Of a stretch of 64,000 bases of DNA, positions 10,145-20,539 are shown piece after piece (within the stretch, counting starts at the first letter, position 1; the number at the start of each line of letters is the position of its first letter). The notes under the pieces are model-generated. The model had not been told where the DNA came from and ran no database searches. It saw only the letters and a program-made list of their open reading frames with translations. Made by a program: the position numbers and the translations under genes. Source of the DNA: Oscillospiraceae bacterium (GTDB taxonomy: Bacteria > Bacillota > Clostridia > Christensenellales > Aristaeellaceae); contig JAIRSO010000066.1 in the NCBI GenBank assembly GCA_031255415.1, positions 24,163 to 88,162 on the forward strand, in the 5' to 3' direction.

Positions 10145-11227
10145 ATGAGCGCAACGGCTAACATTATCGCCCTGAACGAGCTGCTGGATCAGCTGGCGGA
10201 GATAGGGCTGGACGGCGCGATACTGCATAAACGGGAGAATATCCGCTACTTCAGCGGATTTACGGGAGAGGGGCTGCTGCTGGTCGCGCGAGGGAAGCGC
10301 GCGATCGTGACTGACTTCCGCTACATCGAACAGGCGGGACTCCAGGCTCCCGATTGGATCGCCGCGTCCGTCGCGCCGGAGCGGAGCCATATCGCAACCG
10401 CGTTCGCTCTGCTCAGCGGCGAGAAGCGGCTCGCGTTCGAGGACGACTACGTGTCCGTCGCGGCTATGAGGAAAATCAACCAGGAAATGCCGGGCATAAC
10501 GTTTACGCCTATCGAGCGCCGGCCGGAGAAACTGCGCGAGATCAAAACCCCCGTCGAGATCGAGAACATCGCCAAGGCGTGCGCGATAGCGTGCGCCGCG
10601 CTCGAATCGATACTGGGCGAGATCAAGCCGGGGCGCACGGAGCGAGAGATCGTCTGGACGCTGGAGCGAGCGATGCTCGAGCGCGGCGCGGAGAAACCGT
10701 CGTTTGAGACGATCGCAGCGTCCGGCCCGAACGGCTCTTTGCCGCACGCCGTGCCAACCGACCGCAGGCTGGAGAAGGGCGACTTCCTCACGCTGGATTT
10801 CGGCGCGATGTACAACGGCTACTGCGCGGACGTGACGCGCACCCTCGCGATAGGCGCGCCGTCCGCCGATAAGCGCAAGGTATACGAAACCGTGCTGTCC
10901 GCGCAGCTTATCGCGTTGGACGCGATAAAACCGGGCAGACTATGCACGGAGATAGACTCCGCGGCCAGAGACTATATCTACGCGGCTGGTTATGAGGGGA
11001 TGTTCGGGCACGGGCTGGGGCACTCGCTGGGGCTTAGGATCCACGAGGATCCCAGGTTCAGCCAGGCGGCGGGGGACGCGGTTGTGAAGGTCGGGCACGT
11101 GATGACGGTCGAGCCTGGGATATACCGCCCCGGCACGGACGGAGTTAGGATCGAGGACACGGTAAAGATCACCGAGAACGGCGCGGTGCGCCTTACGAAT
11201 ATGTCCAAGGAACTGATCACGCTGTAA
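10145..11227 (+). CDS. Xaa-Pro aminopeptidase/dipeptidase (M24 family)
   Basis: LTLDFGAMYNGYCADVTRTLAIG, GHGLGHSLGLRIHEDPRF, TVEPGIYRPGTDGVRIEDTV. Confidence 0.93.
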   Translation: MSATANIIALNELLDQLAEIGLDGAILHKRENIRYFSGFTGEGLLLVARGKRAIVTDFRYIEQAGLQAPDWIAASVAPERSHIATAFALLSGEKRLAFEDDYVSVAAMRKINQEMPGITFTPIERRPEKLREIKTPVEIENIAKACAIACAALESILGEIKPGRTEREIVWTLERAMLERGAEKPSFETIAASGPNGSLPHAVPTDRRLEKGDFLTLDFGAMYNGYCADVTRTLAIGAPSADKRKVYETVLSAQLIALDAIKPGRLCTEIDSAARDYIYAAGYEGMFGHGLGHSLGLRIHEDPRFSQAAGDAVVKVGHVMTVEPGIYRPGTDGVRIEDTVKITENGAVRLTNMSKELITL

Positions 11228-11277
11228 CGCCGCGGCAATGGCGCGCGCGTAAGAAGGATTGACGGGGAGGCTGATTT

Positions 11278-11835
11278 ATGCTCACGGCGGGCGAGTTTCG
11301 CAAGGGGATAACGGTGGAGTGGGACGGCGGCGTGTGGAATATCGTGGAGTTCCAGCACGTCAAGCCGGGCAAGGGCGCGGCGTTCGTGCGCACGAAGATC
11401 AAGAACGTCATGACCGGGGCGGTGGTTGAGCGCTCGTTCAACCCGACCGACAAGATGCCGCGCGCGATCATCGAGACCAAGAAGATGCAGTACCTGTACA
11501 ACGATGGGGAGTTGTACTACTTCATGGACGTGGAGACGTTCGAACAGGAGCCGCTAAGCCGCGATCAGGTCGAGGACGCGATCCAGTTCGTCAAGGAGAA
11601 TACGGCGGTGGACGTGCGCTACTTCAAGGGCAAGGCGTTCTCCGTGGAACCGCCCAACTTCGTCGAGCTTGAGGTCACGCAGACCGAACCGGGATTCAAG
11701 GGCGACACAGCCAGCAATACCACCAAGCCCGCGACCGTCGAGACGGGATTCCAACTATCGGTGCCGCTGTTCATCAACCAGGGCGAGATGATCCGCATCG
11801 ACACACGCACGGGCGAATACATGGAGCGCGCGTAA
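11278..11835 (+). CDS. efp: Elongation factor P
   Basis: [43 protein letters not shown]. Confidence 0.97.
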   Translation: MLTAGEFRKGITVEWDGGVWNIVEFQHVKPGKGAAFVRTKIKNVMTGAVVERSFNPTDKMPRAIIETKKMQYLYNDGELYYFMDVETFEQEPLSRDQVEDAIQFVKENTAVDVRYFKGKAFSVEPPNFVELEVTQTEPGFKGDTASNTTKPATVETGFQLSVPLFINQGEMIRIDTRTGEYMERA

Positions 11836-11844
11836 GGGGGCAGC

Positions 11845-12282
11845 ATGCAGGTAATATCCGACCGGGTCGCGTATCTGAAGGGGCTTGCCGAGGGTCTGGA
11901 CGTAGGCGAGGAGTCCAAGGAAGGGCGGCTGATAAGCGCGATCATCGACGTGCTGGGCGACGTAGCCAGGGCGCTGTCGGAGCTTACGCTCAAGCACAGC
12001 GAGCTGGACGAGTACGTCGAGAGCATCGACGAGGATCTGGCGGAACTGGAAGAGGTTCTGCTGGACGACGAGAGCGGCGAGGACGACGAGGAAGAGGACG
12101 ACGAGGAAGACGACGACGACGAAGGCTACGACGGGCTGATCGAGTACGACTGCCCGCACTGCGGGCACACGGTGTATTTCGACGCTGAGACGTTCGATAT
12201 GCAGCAGGACAACGTCTGCCCGAACTGCGGCAAATCCATATTCACGCCGGAGAACGGCGCCAATCCTGAACCGAAGGGATGA
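11845..12282 (+). CDS. CD1247-type N-terminal domain protein with C-terminal zinc ribbon
   Basis: VAYLKGLAEGLDVGEESKEGRLISAIIDVL, acidic linker, two CxxC pairs. Confidence 0.7.
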   Translation: MQVISDRVAYLKGLAEGLDVGEESKEGRLISAIIDVLGDVARALSELTLKHSELDEYVESIDEDLAELEEVLLDDESGEDDEEEDDEEDDDDEGYDGLIEYDCPHCGHTVYFDAETFDMQQDNVCPNCGKSIFTPENGANPEPKG

Positions 12283-12291
12283 AACGAGCGT

Positions 12292-13677
12292 ATGCAACTG
12301 ACGATGGATAAACTCGTCGCGCTGTGCAAGAACCGCGGCTTCGTGTTCCCCGGCTCCGAGATATACGGCGGGCTAGCCAATACGTGGGATTACGGCCCGC
12401 TGGGCGCGGCGCTCAAGAACAACATAAGGCGCGCGTGGCAGCGCAAGTTCGTGCTGGAAAGCCCAACCAACGTCGGGCTTGACAGCGCGATACTGATGAA
12501 CCGCAGGGTATGGGTCGCGTCGGGGCACGTGGGGAACTTCAACGATCCGCTTATGGATTGCAAGGCGTGCAAAGCGCGCTTCCGCGCCGATAAGCTGATC
12601 GAGGAGTATACCGCAGCCAAGGGCGGATCGGTACAGGCGGACGGCTGGACCAACGAGAGGCTGGAGCGGTTCATCAAGGACGAGGGTATCCCCTGCCCCG
12701 CGTGCGGCAAGAGCGACTTTACCGGCATACGCAAGTTTAATATGATGTTCAAGACGTTCCAGGGCGTGACGGAGGACGGCGCGGCGGAGTTATACCTGCG
12801 TCCCGAAACGGCGCAGGGGATATTCGTTAACTTTAAGAACACCCTGCGCTCGACGCGGCGCAAGCTGCCCATGGGCATAGCGCAGATAGGCAAGGTGTTC
12901 CGCAACGAGATCACGCCGGGGAACTTCATATTCAGGACGCGCGAGTTCGAGCAGATGGAGCTGGAATTCTTCTGTAAGCCGGGCGAAGATCTGGAATGGT
13001 TCCAATACTGGAGGGAATTCTGCCGGGGTTGGCTGCTCAAACTGGGTATAAAAGAGGAGAACCTGAGGCTTCGCGATCACGACAAGGAGGAGTTGTCGCA
13101 TTACTCCAAGGCGACGACGGACTTCGAGTATAGATTCCCGTTCGGGTGGGGCGAGCTGTGGGGCGTCGCGGACAGGACGGATTTCGATCTGAAGGCGCAT
13201 CAGGCGGAGTCCGGCGAGAACATGGAGTATCTGGATCCGGTCTCGGGCGAGAGGTATGTGCCCTACTGCGTGGAGCCGTCGATGAGCGTTGAAAGGGCGG
13301 CGCTGGCGTTCCTGTGCGACGCGTATGACGAGGAAACGCTGGAGGGGAACGATAGCAGGGTGGTATTGCGTCTGCATCCGGCGATAGCGCCGTTCGCTGC
13401 GTGCGTGCTGCCGCTTCAGAAGAATAAGCTGGGCGCGCTGGCGACGGAAATATATAACGGGCTGTGCAAGCGTTTCGCGTGCGATTACGACGAGACGGGA
13501 TCGATAGGCAAGCGTTACCGCAGGCAGGACGAGATCGGCACGCCGTACTGCGTGACGGTGGATTTCGATACGGCGGAGCAAGGCGTGGTTACGGTCCGCG
13601 ACCGCGATACGATGCGGCAGGTGAAGCTCAAGACGGAGGATGTGCCCGCTTACATCGAGGCGGGGATGGAGTTTTAA
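12292..13677 (+). CDS. glyS: Glycyl-tRNA synthetase
   Basis: Class II motifs: [37 protein letters not shown]. Confidence 0.95.
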   Translation: MQLTMDKLVALCKNRGFVFPGSEIYGGLANTWDYGPLGAALKNNIRRAWQRKFVLESPTNVGLDSAILMNRRVWVASGHVGNFNDPLMDCKACKARFRADKLIEEYTAAKGGSVQADGWTNERLERFIKDEGIPCPACGKSDFTGIRKFNMMFKTFQGVTEDGAAELYLRPETAQGIFVNFKNTLRSTRRKLPMGIAQIGKVFRNEITPGNFIFRTREFEQMELEFFCKPGEDLEWFQYWREFCRGWLLKLGIKEENLRLRDHDKEELSHYSKATTDFEYRFPFGWGELWGVADRTDFDLKAHQAESGENMEYLDPVSGERYVPYCVEPSMSVERAALAFLCDAYDEETLEGNDSRVVLRLHPAIAPFAACVLPLQKNKLGALATEIYNGLCKRFACDYDETGSIGKRYRRQDEIGTPYCVTVDFDTAEQGVVTVRDRDTMRQVKLKTEDVPAYIEAGMEF

Positions 13678-13704
13678 GGGGGGGACGCCATTATCCTCCC
13701 CCTT
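13676..13704 (+). terminator. Intrinsic terminator after glyS
   Basis: AAGGGGGGGA-N7-TCCTCCCCCTT followed by a T-run. Confidence 0.7.
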
Positions 13705-13772
13705 GTTTTTCGCAGCGCGGATATGCCGCGCAGGCTCGCGCATAGACTATCCCAACGAATGGTATCGGAGGG

Positions 13773-15092
13773 ATGGTCATGCAATCATCAGCGGCGGACG
13801 GTGCGGTCAGGTTCAGTATAGTTATACCGGTATACAATGTCACGATGTTTATCGAACGATGCGTCCAGTCGGTGGTCGATCAGATGGGCGCGGACGACGA
13901 AGTAATCCTTGTGGACGACGGCAGTACGGACAACAGCGGGCAGTTGTGCGATTGGTTCAATAAATGCTACGGCGACAGCGTCAAGGTTGTTCATCAGGAG
14001 AACAAGGGACTCAGCGAGGCGCGCAATACCGGTATCCGCGAAGCGTCCGGCGAGTACGCCGTGTTCCTGGACAGCGACGACTGGCTCATCCGGGGCGCGC
14101 TGGCGCAGGCCAGAGCCATACTAACCCAGCGCCGCGCGGACGTGCTCATCGGCAAGTTCCGCGCGTACCATATGCCGCCCAAGGACAGCGTTATCAACGA
14201 TCCGACCGACTTTGTCAAACAGCTGGGCGGAGACGAGCTGGATACCGAAAAAGTCCGGCGCGGCATATTCGAGAACAATATGGTGTTCACGGCCTGGCGC
14301 AACATCGTAAGCCTGGATTTCATCAAACGAAACGCGCTGATGTTCGAGCCGGGCATTCTGCATGAGGACGAGGAATGGTGCCCCCGGCTGTTCACGGCGG
14401 CGCGGTCGTTCGCGTTCAATCCCAGGCCGTTCTACGCGTATCGGCTTAGGGAGGGCAGCATCGTTTATACAAAGTCATGGCGCAAGACGCTGGGCTTGTT
14501 CGCCGCCGCGCAGACGGTTAGCGGACTGATGAAACAGTATCGCGAGTTGGGCGCGGGGTTGGCGCGCAAGTATAGCGAGCTAGCCGGACGCGCGCTGCAG
14601 ACCCTGCCGCAGTTCGACGACGAAAACCGCGCTCTCCTGTTCGAGGCGCTGCCGCGATACCCCGCCGTGTCGCGGTACATATTGCTGCTTAAGAGCAAGC
14701 TCGATAAACAGACGATCGCGGACGCGGCGGGCGAAACGGAGCGTCCGCTGGATATGTCGGTCATGGCTAGCGACGACGGCGATATGCTGGCGAAGCTGGC
14801 GATAGAGGCTTATCAAACGATGACGCGCGGCGCTCGGGAAGCGGCGGTCAGGCGCGCCGCCGCTCCGGATCGGCAAGCGGGCCGCGCCGGGGTATCAGCC
14901 ATGCCCAACCGCCGCGCGTTGATCGAATCGATGGAAAGGATGATGCGCCAGGCGCGCGTGCCGTCGCTGTCGAACGCGCAGCCCGCGCCCGGCGCGGACG
15001 GATCGCCGCGGCTCAACGCTCGGGATAATACTCGTCCAGCGTCCGCTCCGCAATCCGAACCCAATCTATCAGGTTCCCCGGCTTGTAACTGA
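13773..15092 (+). CDS. Glycosyltransferase family 2
   Basis: FSIVIPVYNVTMFIERCVQSVVDQ, EVILVDDGSTDNSG, FLDSDDWL. Confidence 0.9.
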   Translation: MVMQSSAADGAVRFSIVIPVYNVTMFIERCVQSVVDQMGADDEVILVDDGSTDNSGQLCDWFNKCYGDSVKVVHQENKGLSEARNTGIREASGEYAVFLDSDDWLIRGALAQARAILTQRRADVLIGKFRAYHMPPKDSVINDPTDFVKQLGGDELDTEKVRRGIFENNMVFTAWRNIVSLDFIKRNALMFEPGILHEDEEWCPRLFTAARSFAFNPRPFYAYRLREGSIVYTKSWRKTLGLFAAAQTVSGLMKQYRELGAGLARKYSELAGRALQTLPQFDDENRALLFEALPRYPAVSRYILLLKSKLDKQTIADAAGETERPLDMSVMASDDGDMLAKLAIEAYQTMTRGAREAAVRRAAAPDRQAGRAGVSAMPNRRALIESMERMMRQARVPSLSNAQPAPGADGSPRLNARDNTRPASAPQSEPNLSGSPACN

Positions 15093-16263
15093 CCGTGCTG
15101 ATATCCTTCAGCACGAACTCATACGGGCATCCGTTCTCTTTGCACGCCTCGACGGTTTCGACGACGTCCGCGCGGATCGCGGCGTGATCCAGCGTTCCGG
15201 CGACAAGCGCGGGGTTGGGTTTGCGGGCGAATACATAATCCCCGCCGATCTGCTCCGCGCTTGAGCGCACGTTCGCCCACGGGCTTACGCCTATCTTGCG
15301 CAGGTTGCGCGTTCTTTTCAGGTATGGGATAACCCTGTCCAGAGGCTCGCAGCAGCCGTAGTATGATAGACCGCACATCTCCATCAGCGGACGCATATAG
15401 GCTATGTCGAACTCCTCCTGCATGGCGGGCGACGCGGCTGCGAACAACTGCGCCATGCCCCGGAACCATACGTCTTTCAGCCGAAGCGGACCGCCGTCCC
15501 AATCCGGCGCGGGCAGCTCGTCCGTGAACGGAGGCGTGCAGTGCAGGCTGGGCTGCTCGGTGGTCAGCAGGTTCAGTTTCTCCATCTGCTCAAGCCGCGC
15601 CAATCCTATCCGCGTAAACTTCTTGACGATATGGTGTATGAACTCCGGACGCTCCGCCATGTCGATCAAGCAGTTCTCGACCCCGCGCAGCCTGCCGATA
15701 ATATCCCACGGCGCGTAGTATATCTGATGCCCGCGCAGCCTTACGGGAAGGATATCGCCGAAAATTTCCTCCGCTTGCGCGACTGCGCGCGCGTCCTGAT
15801 CGGGATCGGCGCGGAGCGCGGGTATCTTCAGCGCGTCAACCTTCTCCGGCGTGTCGAGCTGGTCTATGTAGCGGTGGGATATGATGTTGTTGGATTGATC
15901 GGTCGCGAGAACGTCCTCTTGCACGTCCAGGCCGATCCCGCTGTCCGTATACGCCTTGTCGATGTAATAATATGGAGGCACGACCATATCCGCCTGGAAA
16001 TAATCCCATCTCATCAGCGTGCGGCGGAATCCCGTCTCGATCGCGCGCGCGTCCTCCGTCTCGCATCGCGGGGTAAGCAGCCCGTCGAAATCCATCTCGT
16101 GCCAGGGTATCTCGTCCAGCCAGACCAGGGGGCGGACGGGCTTTAGCGAGTGCGTGTCTTTGGCGCGCGCCACGCGCTCGGCGTTCGAGGGCGACGCGGC
16201 GATTTCCGCGATTCGTTTGGCTAACCCGCGCAGTACCGCGCGGTCGTTCGCGCTTATGTTCAT
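15013..16263 (-). CDS. Uroporphyrinogen decarboxylase (URO-D) family protein
   Basis: C-terminal YVFARKPNPALVAG and KDISTVSY; start chosen at MNISANDRAV. Confidence 0.7.
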   Translation of the reverse strand: MNISANDRAVLRGLAKRIAEIAASPSNAERVARAKDTHSLKPVRPLVWLDEIPWHEMDFDGLLTPRCETEDARAIETGFRRTLMRWDYFQADMVVPPYYYIDKAYTDSGIGLDVQEDVLATDQSNNIISHRYIDQLDTPEKVDALKIPALRADPDQDARAVAQAEEIFGDILPVRLRGHQIYYAPWDIIGRLRGVENCLIDMAERPEFIHHIVKKFTRIGLARLEQMEKLNLLTTEQPSLHCTPPFTDELPAPDWDGGPLRLKDVWFRGMAQLFAAASPAMQEEFDIAYMRPLMEMCGLSYYGCCEPLDRVIPYLKRTRNLRKIGVSPWANVRSSAEQIGGDYVFARKPNPALVAGTLDHAAIRADVVETVEACKENGCPYEFVLKDISTVSYKPGNLIDWVRIAERTLDEYYPER

Positions 16264-16286
16264 TGGATGATACCTCCCGATGACAC

Positions 16287-17468
16287 TCATCCCTGTTTGG
16301 ATATCTGCGTTATCCAGAATTTCAGGTACTCTGTTTCCCTCGCGCCCATCAGGACGGGGTGATCGCGTCCGGCTCCGCGTTTCTCCAGCACGCGCATGGT
16401 TCGTTTCGCGTCCCTTGCCGCCGCGTGGAGCATCGCGCCGAACTCGTCCGCGGACACGTGTTGCGAGCACGAGCACGTGATCAATATGCCGCCGTCCGCC
16501 AGCAGTTTCATCGCGCGCAGGTTGATCTCCTTGTATCCGCGCAGAGCGGAGTCCAGCGCCGCGCGGGATTTCGTGAACGCCGGGGGATCCAGTATGATTA
16601 CTTCGAGCGCGCCGGACTGCCTCGCGCGCAGATAATCGAACGCGTTCGCCGCCTCGAACCGAACCCGATCCTCCACCCCGTTAAGCCTCGCGTTCTCGCG
16701 CGCGAGATCCAGCGCCTCCCGCGATACGTCCACGCCCATGACCTCCGCCGCGCCATACCTCGCCGCGTGGATCGCGAACGAGCCTGTATGCGTGAAGCAG
16801 TCCAATACCCGCGCGCCGCCCACGTATGGCGCGATGGACGCGCGGTTCTCCTTCTGATCCAGGAAGTAGCCTGTCTTTTGTCCGTTCTTCACGTCGGCGA
16901 GCATGTTAAGGCCGTTCTCGCTGAACCTAACCGTATCGGGCACGCTGCCGCTTAGGATGGCGGACGTCATCGGCAATCCTTCCAGCGCGCGAACGGGCGC
17001 GTCGCTGCGTTCCCATACGTTCGCGACTCCGGTCTGGTCGATCAACGCGGCTGTGATCCAACCTTTATACGGCTCAATGCCTAGCGCCAGCGACTGCACC
17101 GCGATAACCTCGCCAAATCGATCGGCGATGAACGCGGGCAGGCCGTCCGACTCGGCGAACACCAGCCTGCACGCGTCGAAGCCGGAGAAGCGTCTGCGCA
17201 GGGACACCGCGCGCTCGACCCTTTTTTGGAAAAACCGTTCGTCTATCGGCTCGTCCTCGCGCGATAGCACCCTCAGCGCGATTTGCGAGGCGGGGTTGTA
17301 CATGGCGCGCGCGAGGAATCTACCGTTAGACGCGCGGACTTCGGCTAGCGGCGCCGCGGCGCTCCAGTCTGAATCGCGGGCGGTGGCGGCGATATCGCTG
17401 CGGAATACCCAGGGGTGTCCGCCCTGGACGCGTTTTTCTTTGCCGGGGGCTAGAGTGGCGGTCAGCAT
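16287..17468 (-). CDS. Class I SAM-dependent rRNA methyltransferase (RlmI-like)
   Basis: PUA-like N-terminus KRVQGGHPWVFRSDI; VLDCFTHTGSFAIHAA; VIILDPPAFTKS. Confidence 0.92.
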   Translation of the reverse strand: MLTATLAPGKEKRVQGGHPWVFRSDIAATARDSDWSAAAPLAEVRASNGRFLARAMYNPASQIALRVLSREDEPIDERFFQKRVERAVSLRRRFSGFDACRLVFAESDGLPAFIADRFGEVIAVQSLALGIEPYKGWITAALIDQTGVANVWERSDAPVRALEGLPMTSAILSGSVPDTVRFSENGLNMLADVKNGQKTGYFLDQKENRASIAPYVGGARVLDCFTHTGSFAIHAARYGAAEVMGVDVSREALDLARENARLNGVEDRVRFEAANAFDYLRARQSGALEVIILDPPAFTKSRAALDSALRGYKEINLRAMKLLADGGILITCSCSQHVSADEFGAMLHAAARDAKRTMRVLEKRGAGRDHPVLMGARETEYLKFWITQISKQG

Positions 17469-17727
17469 GCGCGGCGCGGCTCCTTAGACGATCATTCTGA
17501 TTGGATAGTAGCATAGATTGCCTCGCGGCGCAATATGCCAAGGCGCGCGGCTGTTGGATTGAGCCGCCGTACGGATCGCCGCAAGCGAGGATATACCGGG
17601 TCTCGTTCTGGAGTACGGCTGCATTGACGCGCTGATGGAACACCCGCGCTCTACCGCGCCTGAACCGCTCGCGCTAAACTGCTCTTGACTCCGTTGCCGA
17701 AACATAGTATACTACATCGGATACCGC

Positions 17728-17811
17728 CCGGGCAGGGCTTTGAAGGCGCGCGTCCGCGCCGCCCGAGCCGGCGAGTTTGGACGTTCGCGTCCATATTTTA
17801 GGAGGAATACC
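17728..17811 (+). ncRNA. Candidate L21 ribosomal protein leader
   Basis: GC-rich foldable segment with CCGGCGAGTTTGGACGTTCGCGTCC directly before rplU; resembles the known L21 leader type. Confidence 0.5.
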
Positions 17812-18120
17812 TTGTACGCAGTCATAGCAACCGGCGGTAAGCAGTACCGCGTCCAGGAAGGCGATACCGTCTATGTGGAGAAGATCGACCAGGAGTCCGG
17901 ATCGTCCGTCGTGTTCGACGCGCTGATGATCGGTGGCGATGGCGGAACCGTCGTCGGTTCGCCGACCGTTCCCGGCGCGAAGGTCGAGGCGACGCTTGTC
18001 GGCCAGGTGAAGGGCGAAAAGATCATCGTCTATAAGTATAAGGCTAAAAAGAACTATCGGCGCAAACAAGGCCATCGCCAGCCGTATTCAAAGCTGGAGA
18101 TTAAATCCATCCTCGCATGA
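17812..18120 (+). CDS. rplU: 50S ribosomal protein L21 (TTG start)
   Basis: [31 protein letters not shown] upstream of TTG 17812. Confidence 0.95.
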   Translation: MYAVIATGGKQYRVQEGDTVYVEKIDQESGSSVVFDALMIGGDGGTVVGSPTVPGAKVEATLVGQVKGEKIIVYKYKAKKNYRRKQGHRQPYSKLEIKSILA

Positions 18121-18515
18121 CGCAGGCGGTCGTATACGTCACGCGGCGGGATAGGATCACGGGATACTCGGTCGTGGGCCACGCGCAGAGCGAAAACACG
18201 GGCGGGGACGTCATCTGCGCCGCCGTTTCGGCGCTGGCTCAATCGACGGTTAACTCGCTCGCCGGAGTGGCCGGGGTGACCCCGCACGTGCTGCGCAAGC
18301 CCGGCATGCTCGTGGTGAGGATATCAAAAACGTCCGGCATGCGCTGGCACGACGCGCAGATAATATTAAGGTCGTGCACGCTCGGGCTTACGCGGTTGGC
18401 GGATCAGTTCCCGGCGTTCGTGCGGGTCCGGTGCAAACTGGACGAACCGGCGGCCTCCGGCATTAATAAAAGAAGGAAAGAGGCACGTTATGGCGGATTA
18501 CATAATCGACATTGA
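18117..18515 (+). CDS. prp: Ribosomal-processing cysteine protease Prp
   Basis: [11 protein letters not shown]...[20 protein letters not shown], located between rplU and rpmA. Confidence 0.9.
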   Translation: MTQAVVYVTRRDRITGYSVVGHAQSENTGGDVICAAVSALAQSTVNSLAGVAGVTPHVLRKPGMLVVRISKTSGMRWHDAQIILRSCTLGLTRLADQFPAFVRVRCKLDEPAASGINKRRKEARYGGLHNRH

Positions 18516-18792
18516 CATTCAGTTATTTGCCCATAAAAAAGGCGTCGGCTCCTCGCGCAACGGCAGGGACAGCAATTCCAAACGCCTGGGCGTGAAGCGC
18601 GCCGACGGGCAATTCGTGCTGGCTGGGAATATCTTGGTTCGCCAGCGCGGCACGCATATCCATCCGGGGATCAACGTGGGAATCGGCAGCGACGACACGC
18701 TATTCGCGCGCGCGGACGGGGTCGTGAGATTCGCCAGGCTGGGCAAGTTCCGCAAGCAGGTAAGCATCCTGGAGGCCGCGCCGCGTGCGTAA
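18490..18792 (+). CDS. rpmA: 50S ribosomal protein L27 with Prp-cleavable N-terminal extension
   Basis: [34 protein letters not shown]. Confidence 0.96.
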   Translation: MADYIIDIDIQLFAHKKGVGSSRNGRDSNSKRLGVKRADGQFVLAGNILVRQRGTHIHPGINVGIGSDDTLFARADGVVRFARLGKFRKQVSILEAAPRA

Positions 18793-18810
18793 GCCCGGCA
18801 GCGGTTCCGT

Positions 18811-19542
18811 TTGACCGGAACCATTGTAAACGTTCTGGCGATACTCGCGGGCGGCGGATTGGGTCTGTTGCTGCGCGGCGTGTCGCCGGAGCGGTTTCGC
18901 GTTACGATTATGCAGGCTCTGGCATTGGCGGTCATATTGATCGGCGTGCGGGGCGCGCTCAAGACCAACGATATCATGTGCGTTATAACGTGCTTGGTCG
19001 CGGGCGGGCTGATAGGCGAATCGCTTAGGATCGAATCGAGGCTGGAATCGCTGGGCGAGTCCGCGAGGCGATTGTTCGAGTGGATCGTGTCTATTCGATC
19101 GCCTAAAACGGACGGGTCTGCCGCGCCGCGCTCCGCTTTCGCGGAGGGATTCCTTACCGCGTCGCTGGTCTACTGCGTAGGCGCGATGGCGATAGTAGGC
19201 TCGCTGGAGGACGGCCTTTACGGAGCGGGCGCGACGCTGTTCGCTAAAGCCTCGCTGGACGGGGTGAGCGCGGTGTTCTTCGCGTCTACGCTGGGGCCGG
19301 GGGTGCTGCTGTCGGCTCTGCCCGTGTTCGCGTATCAAGGCGCGATAACGCTGCTGGCGCGGGTGGTCGCGCCGCTGCTCTCGGACGCGGTGATGGCGGA
19401 GACCTCCGCCGTCGGCGGGCTGCTGATAGTGGGGATCGGTATAAACCTGCTGGGCATAGCGAAGATAAGGGTGGGCAATCTATTGCCCGCCGCGCTGCTG
19501 CCCATGGCGTACCTGCCTATCGCCGGTTTGTTCGCGCGCTAA
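18811..19542 (+). CDS. DUF554 family membrane protein
   Basis: TGTIVNVLAILAGGGLGLLL; multiple TM segments; family-like sequence. Confidence 0.8.
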   Translation: MTGTIVNVLAILAGGGLGLLLRGVSPERFRVTIMQALALAVILIGVRGALKTNDIMCVITCLVAGGLIGESLRIESRLESLGESARRLFEWIVSIRSPKTDGSAAPRSAFAEGFLTASLVYCVGAMAIVGSLEDGLYGAGATLFAKASLDGVSAVFFASTLGPGVLLSALPVFAYQGAITLLARVVAPLLSDAVMAETSAVGGLLIVGIGINLLGIAKIRVGNLLPAALLPMAYLPIAGLFAR

Positions 19543-19551
19543 CGATTTTGC

Positions 19552-19580
19552 TTTACAATCGGTTCGGAATGGGGTATAAT
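19552..19580 (+). promoter_or_regulatory. Sigma-A type promoter TTTACA-N17-TATAAT
   Basis: TTTACA 19552-19557, 17-nt spacer, TATAAT 19575-19580. Confidence 0.8.
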
Positions 19581-19587
19581 ATTATCG

Positions 19588-19708
19588 TGGGCCCACTGTG
19601 GAACAGCCTCTACGATCCTCCCAGGTCTTTGGTGCAATGCCGGTGATCAGGAGCGTTGGGTTGGTGATCATCGGTATGGGTGCCAAATAGATTTATGGAG
19701 GATCACAC
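19588..19708 (+). promoter_or_regulatory. Structured 5' leader with SD-sequestering complementarity
   Basis: GATCCTCC (19614-19621) is perfectly complementary to GGAGGATC (19697-19704, containing the SD); internal hairpin TTTGGTGC...TGCCAAA between them. Confidence 0.6.
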
Positions 19709-20002
19709 ATGTATCAAGACAAGACGCTGACATGCCGCGAGTGCGGCGCGGAGTTCGTTTTCTCCGGTTCCGAACAGGCTTTCTACGCTGAAAAGGGCTT
19801 TCAGAACGAGCCCGGACGCTGTCCCAGCTGCCGCGCGCTTCGCCGCAACGGCGGGAGCATGGGTCGCCCGGATCGCCAGATGTACGAAGTGGTTTGCGAT
19901 CAGTGCGGCGTGACGACGCAGGTGCCGTTCCAGCCGCGCGGGGATCGTCCGGTGCTGTGCCGCGAGTGCTTCGACCGCCAGCGCCAGATGAACCGCTATT
20001 GA
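19709..20002 (+). CDS. Small zinc-ribbon protein
   Basis: CRECGAEF..CPSC..CDQCG..CREC cysteine pairs. Confidence 0.85.
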   Translation: MYQDKTLTCRECGAEFVFSGSEQAFYAEKGFQNEPGRCPSCRALRRNGGSMGRPDRQMYEVVCDQCGVTTQVPFQPRGDRPVLCRECFDRQRQMNRY

Positions 20003-20018
20003 TCGATAATTAAACGAT

Positions 20019-20045
20019 AAGGCCGCCGTCTGGCACGGCGGCCTT
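20019..20045 (+). terminator. Intrinsic terminator
   Basis: AAGGCCGCCGT-ctggc-ACGGCGGCCTT followed by T-run. Confidence 0.85.
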
Positions 20046-20059
20046 TTTATATGACGACG

Positions 20060-20389
20060 TCAGTTAGCCGCCGGGGATACCACGCTGTACGGCGCGAATC
20101 CCCTGAATAGCCGCCCGTTCACATCGCTTCCCTCGATGTACGCGAATATCTGCCCGCCGTTGTGTATCACGCCCAGCATCGTCGCCCTCGCGCCGTTGCG
20201 GTACCGCGCTATAACGGTGGAGGAGGTGGACTCCCGCGAGTACAGCGGCGCCGCGCCGGACTTGTCCGCGGTATCCACCACCGCGGCGTATGAGTCCGCG
20301 CGCGCGGCGCGGGTCGGACAGAGCAGTACCAATACGCATACCGCGAGTATCGCCGCCAGGATCGCGTCCAAGCCGCCGCGCATATCCAT
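20060..20389 (-). CDS. Small secreted SH3-like protein
   Basis: Signal-like N-terminus, then SH3b-like APLYSRESTSSTVIARYRNGARATMLG. Confidence 0.6.
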   Translation of the reverse strand: MDMRGGLDAILAAILAVCVLVLLCPTRAARADSYAAVVDTADKSGAAPLYSRESTSSTVIARYRNGARATMLGVIHNGGQIFAYIEGSDVNGRLFRGFAPYSVVSPAAN

Positions 20390-20539
20390 CCCTCCCGATC
20401 GATGCTAATTTCTTCCAATCGTTCCGGTTAATTAACGCGCGCGGAGGATAAATTCATTCAACGCGGGGTAAAATGCTTACGGTTCATAATGACGGAAACG
20501 GCGGGATAAGCGTTGATAGATACGCCAAGGAGCGCTCTT

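Noticed and set aside
18490-18531. Extra N-terminal residues on L27 as an anomaly
   Set aside because: Known Firmicute feature: LF-A cleavage motif processed by Prp, whose gene is adjacent.
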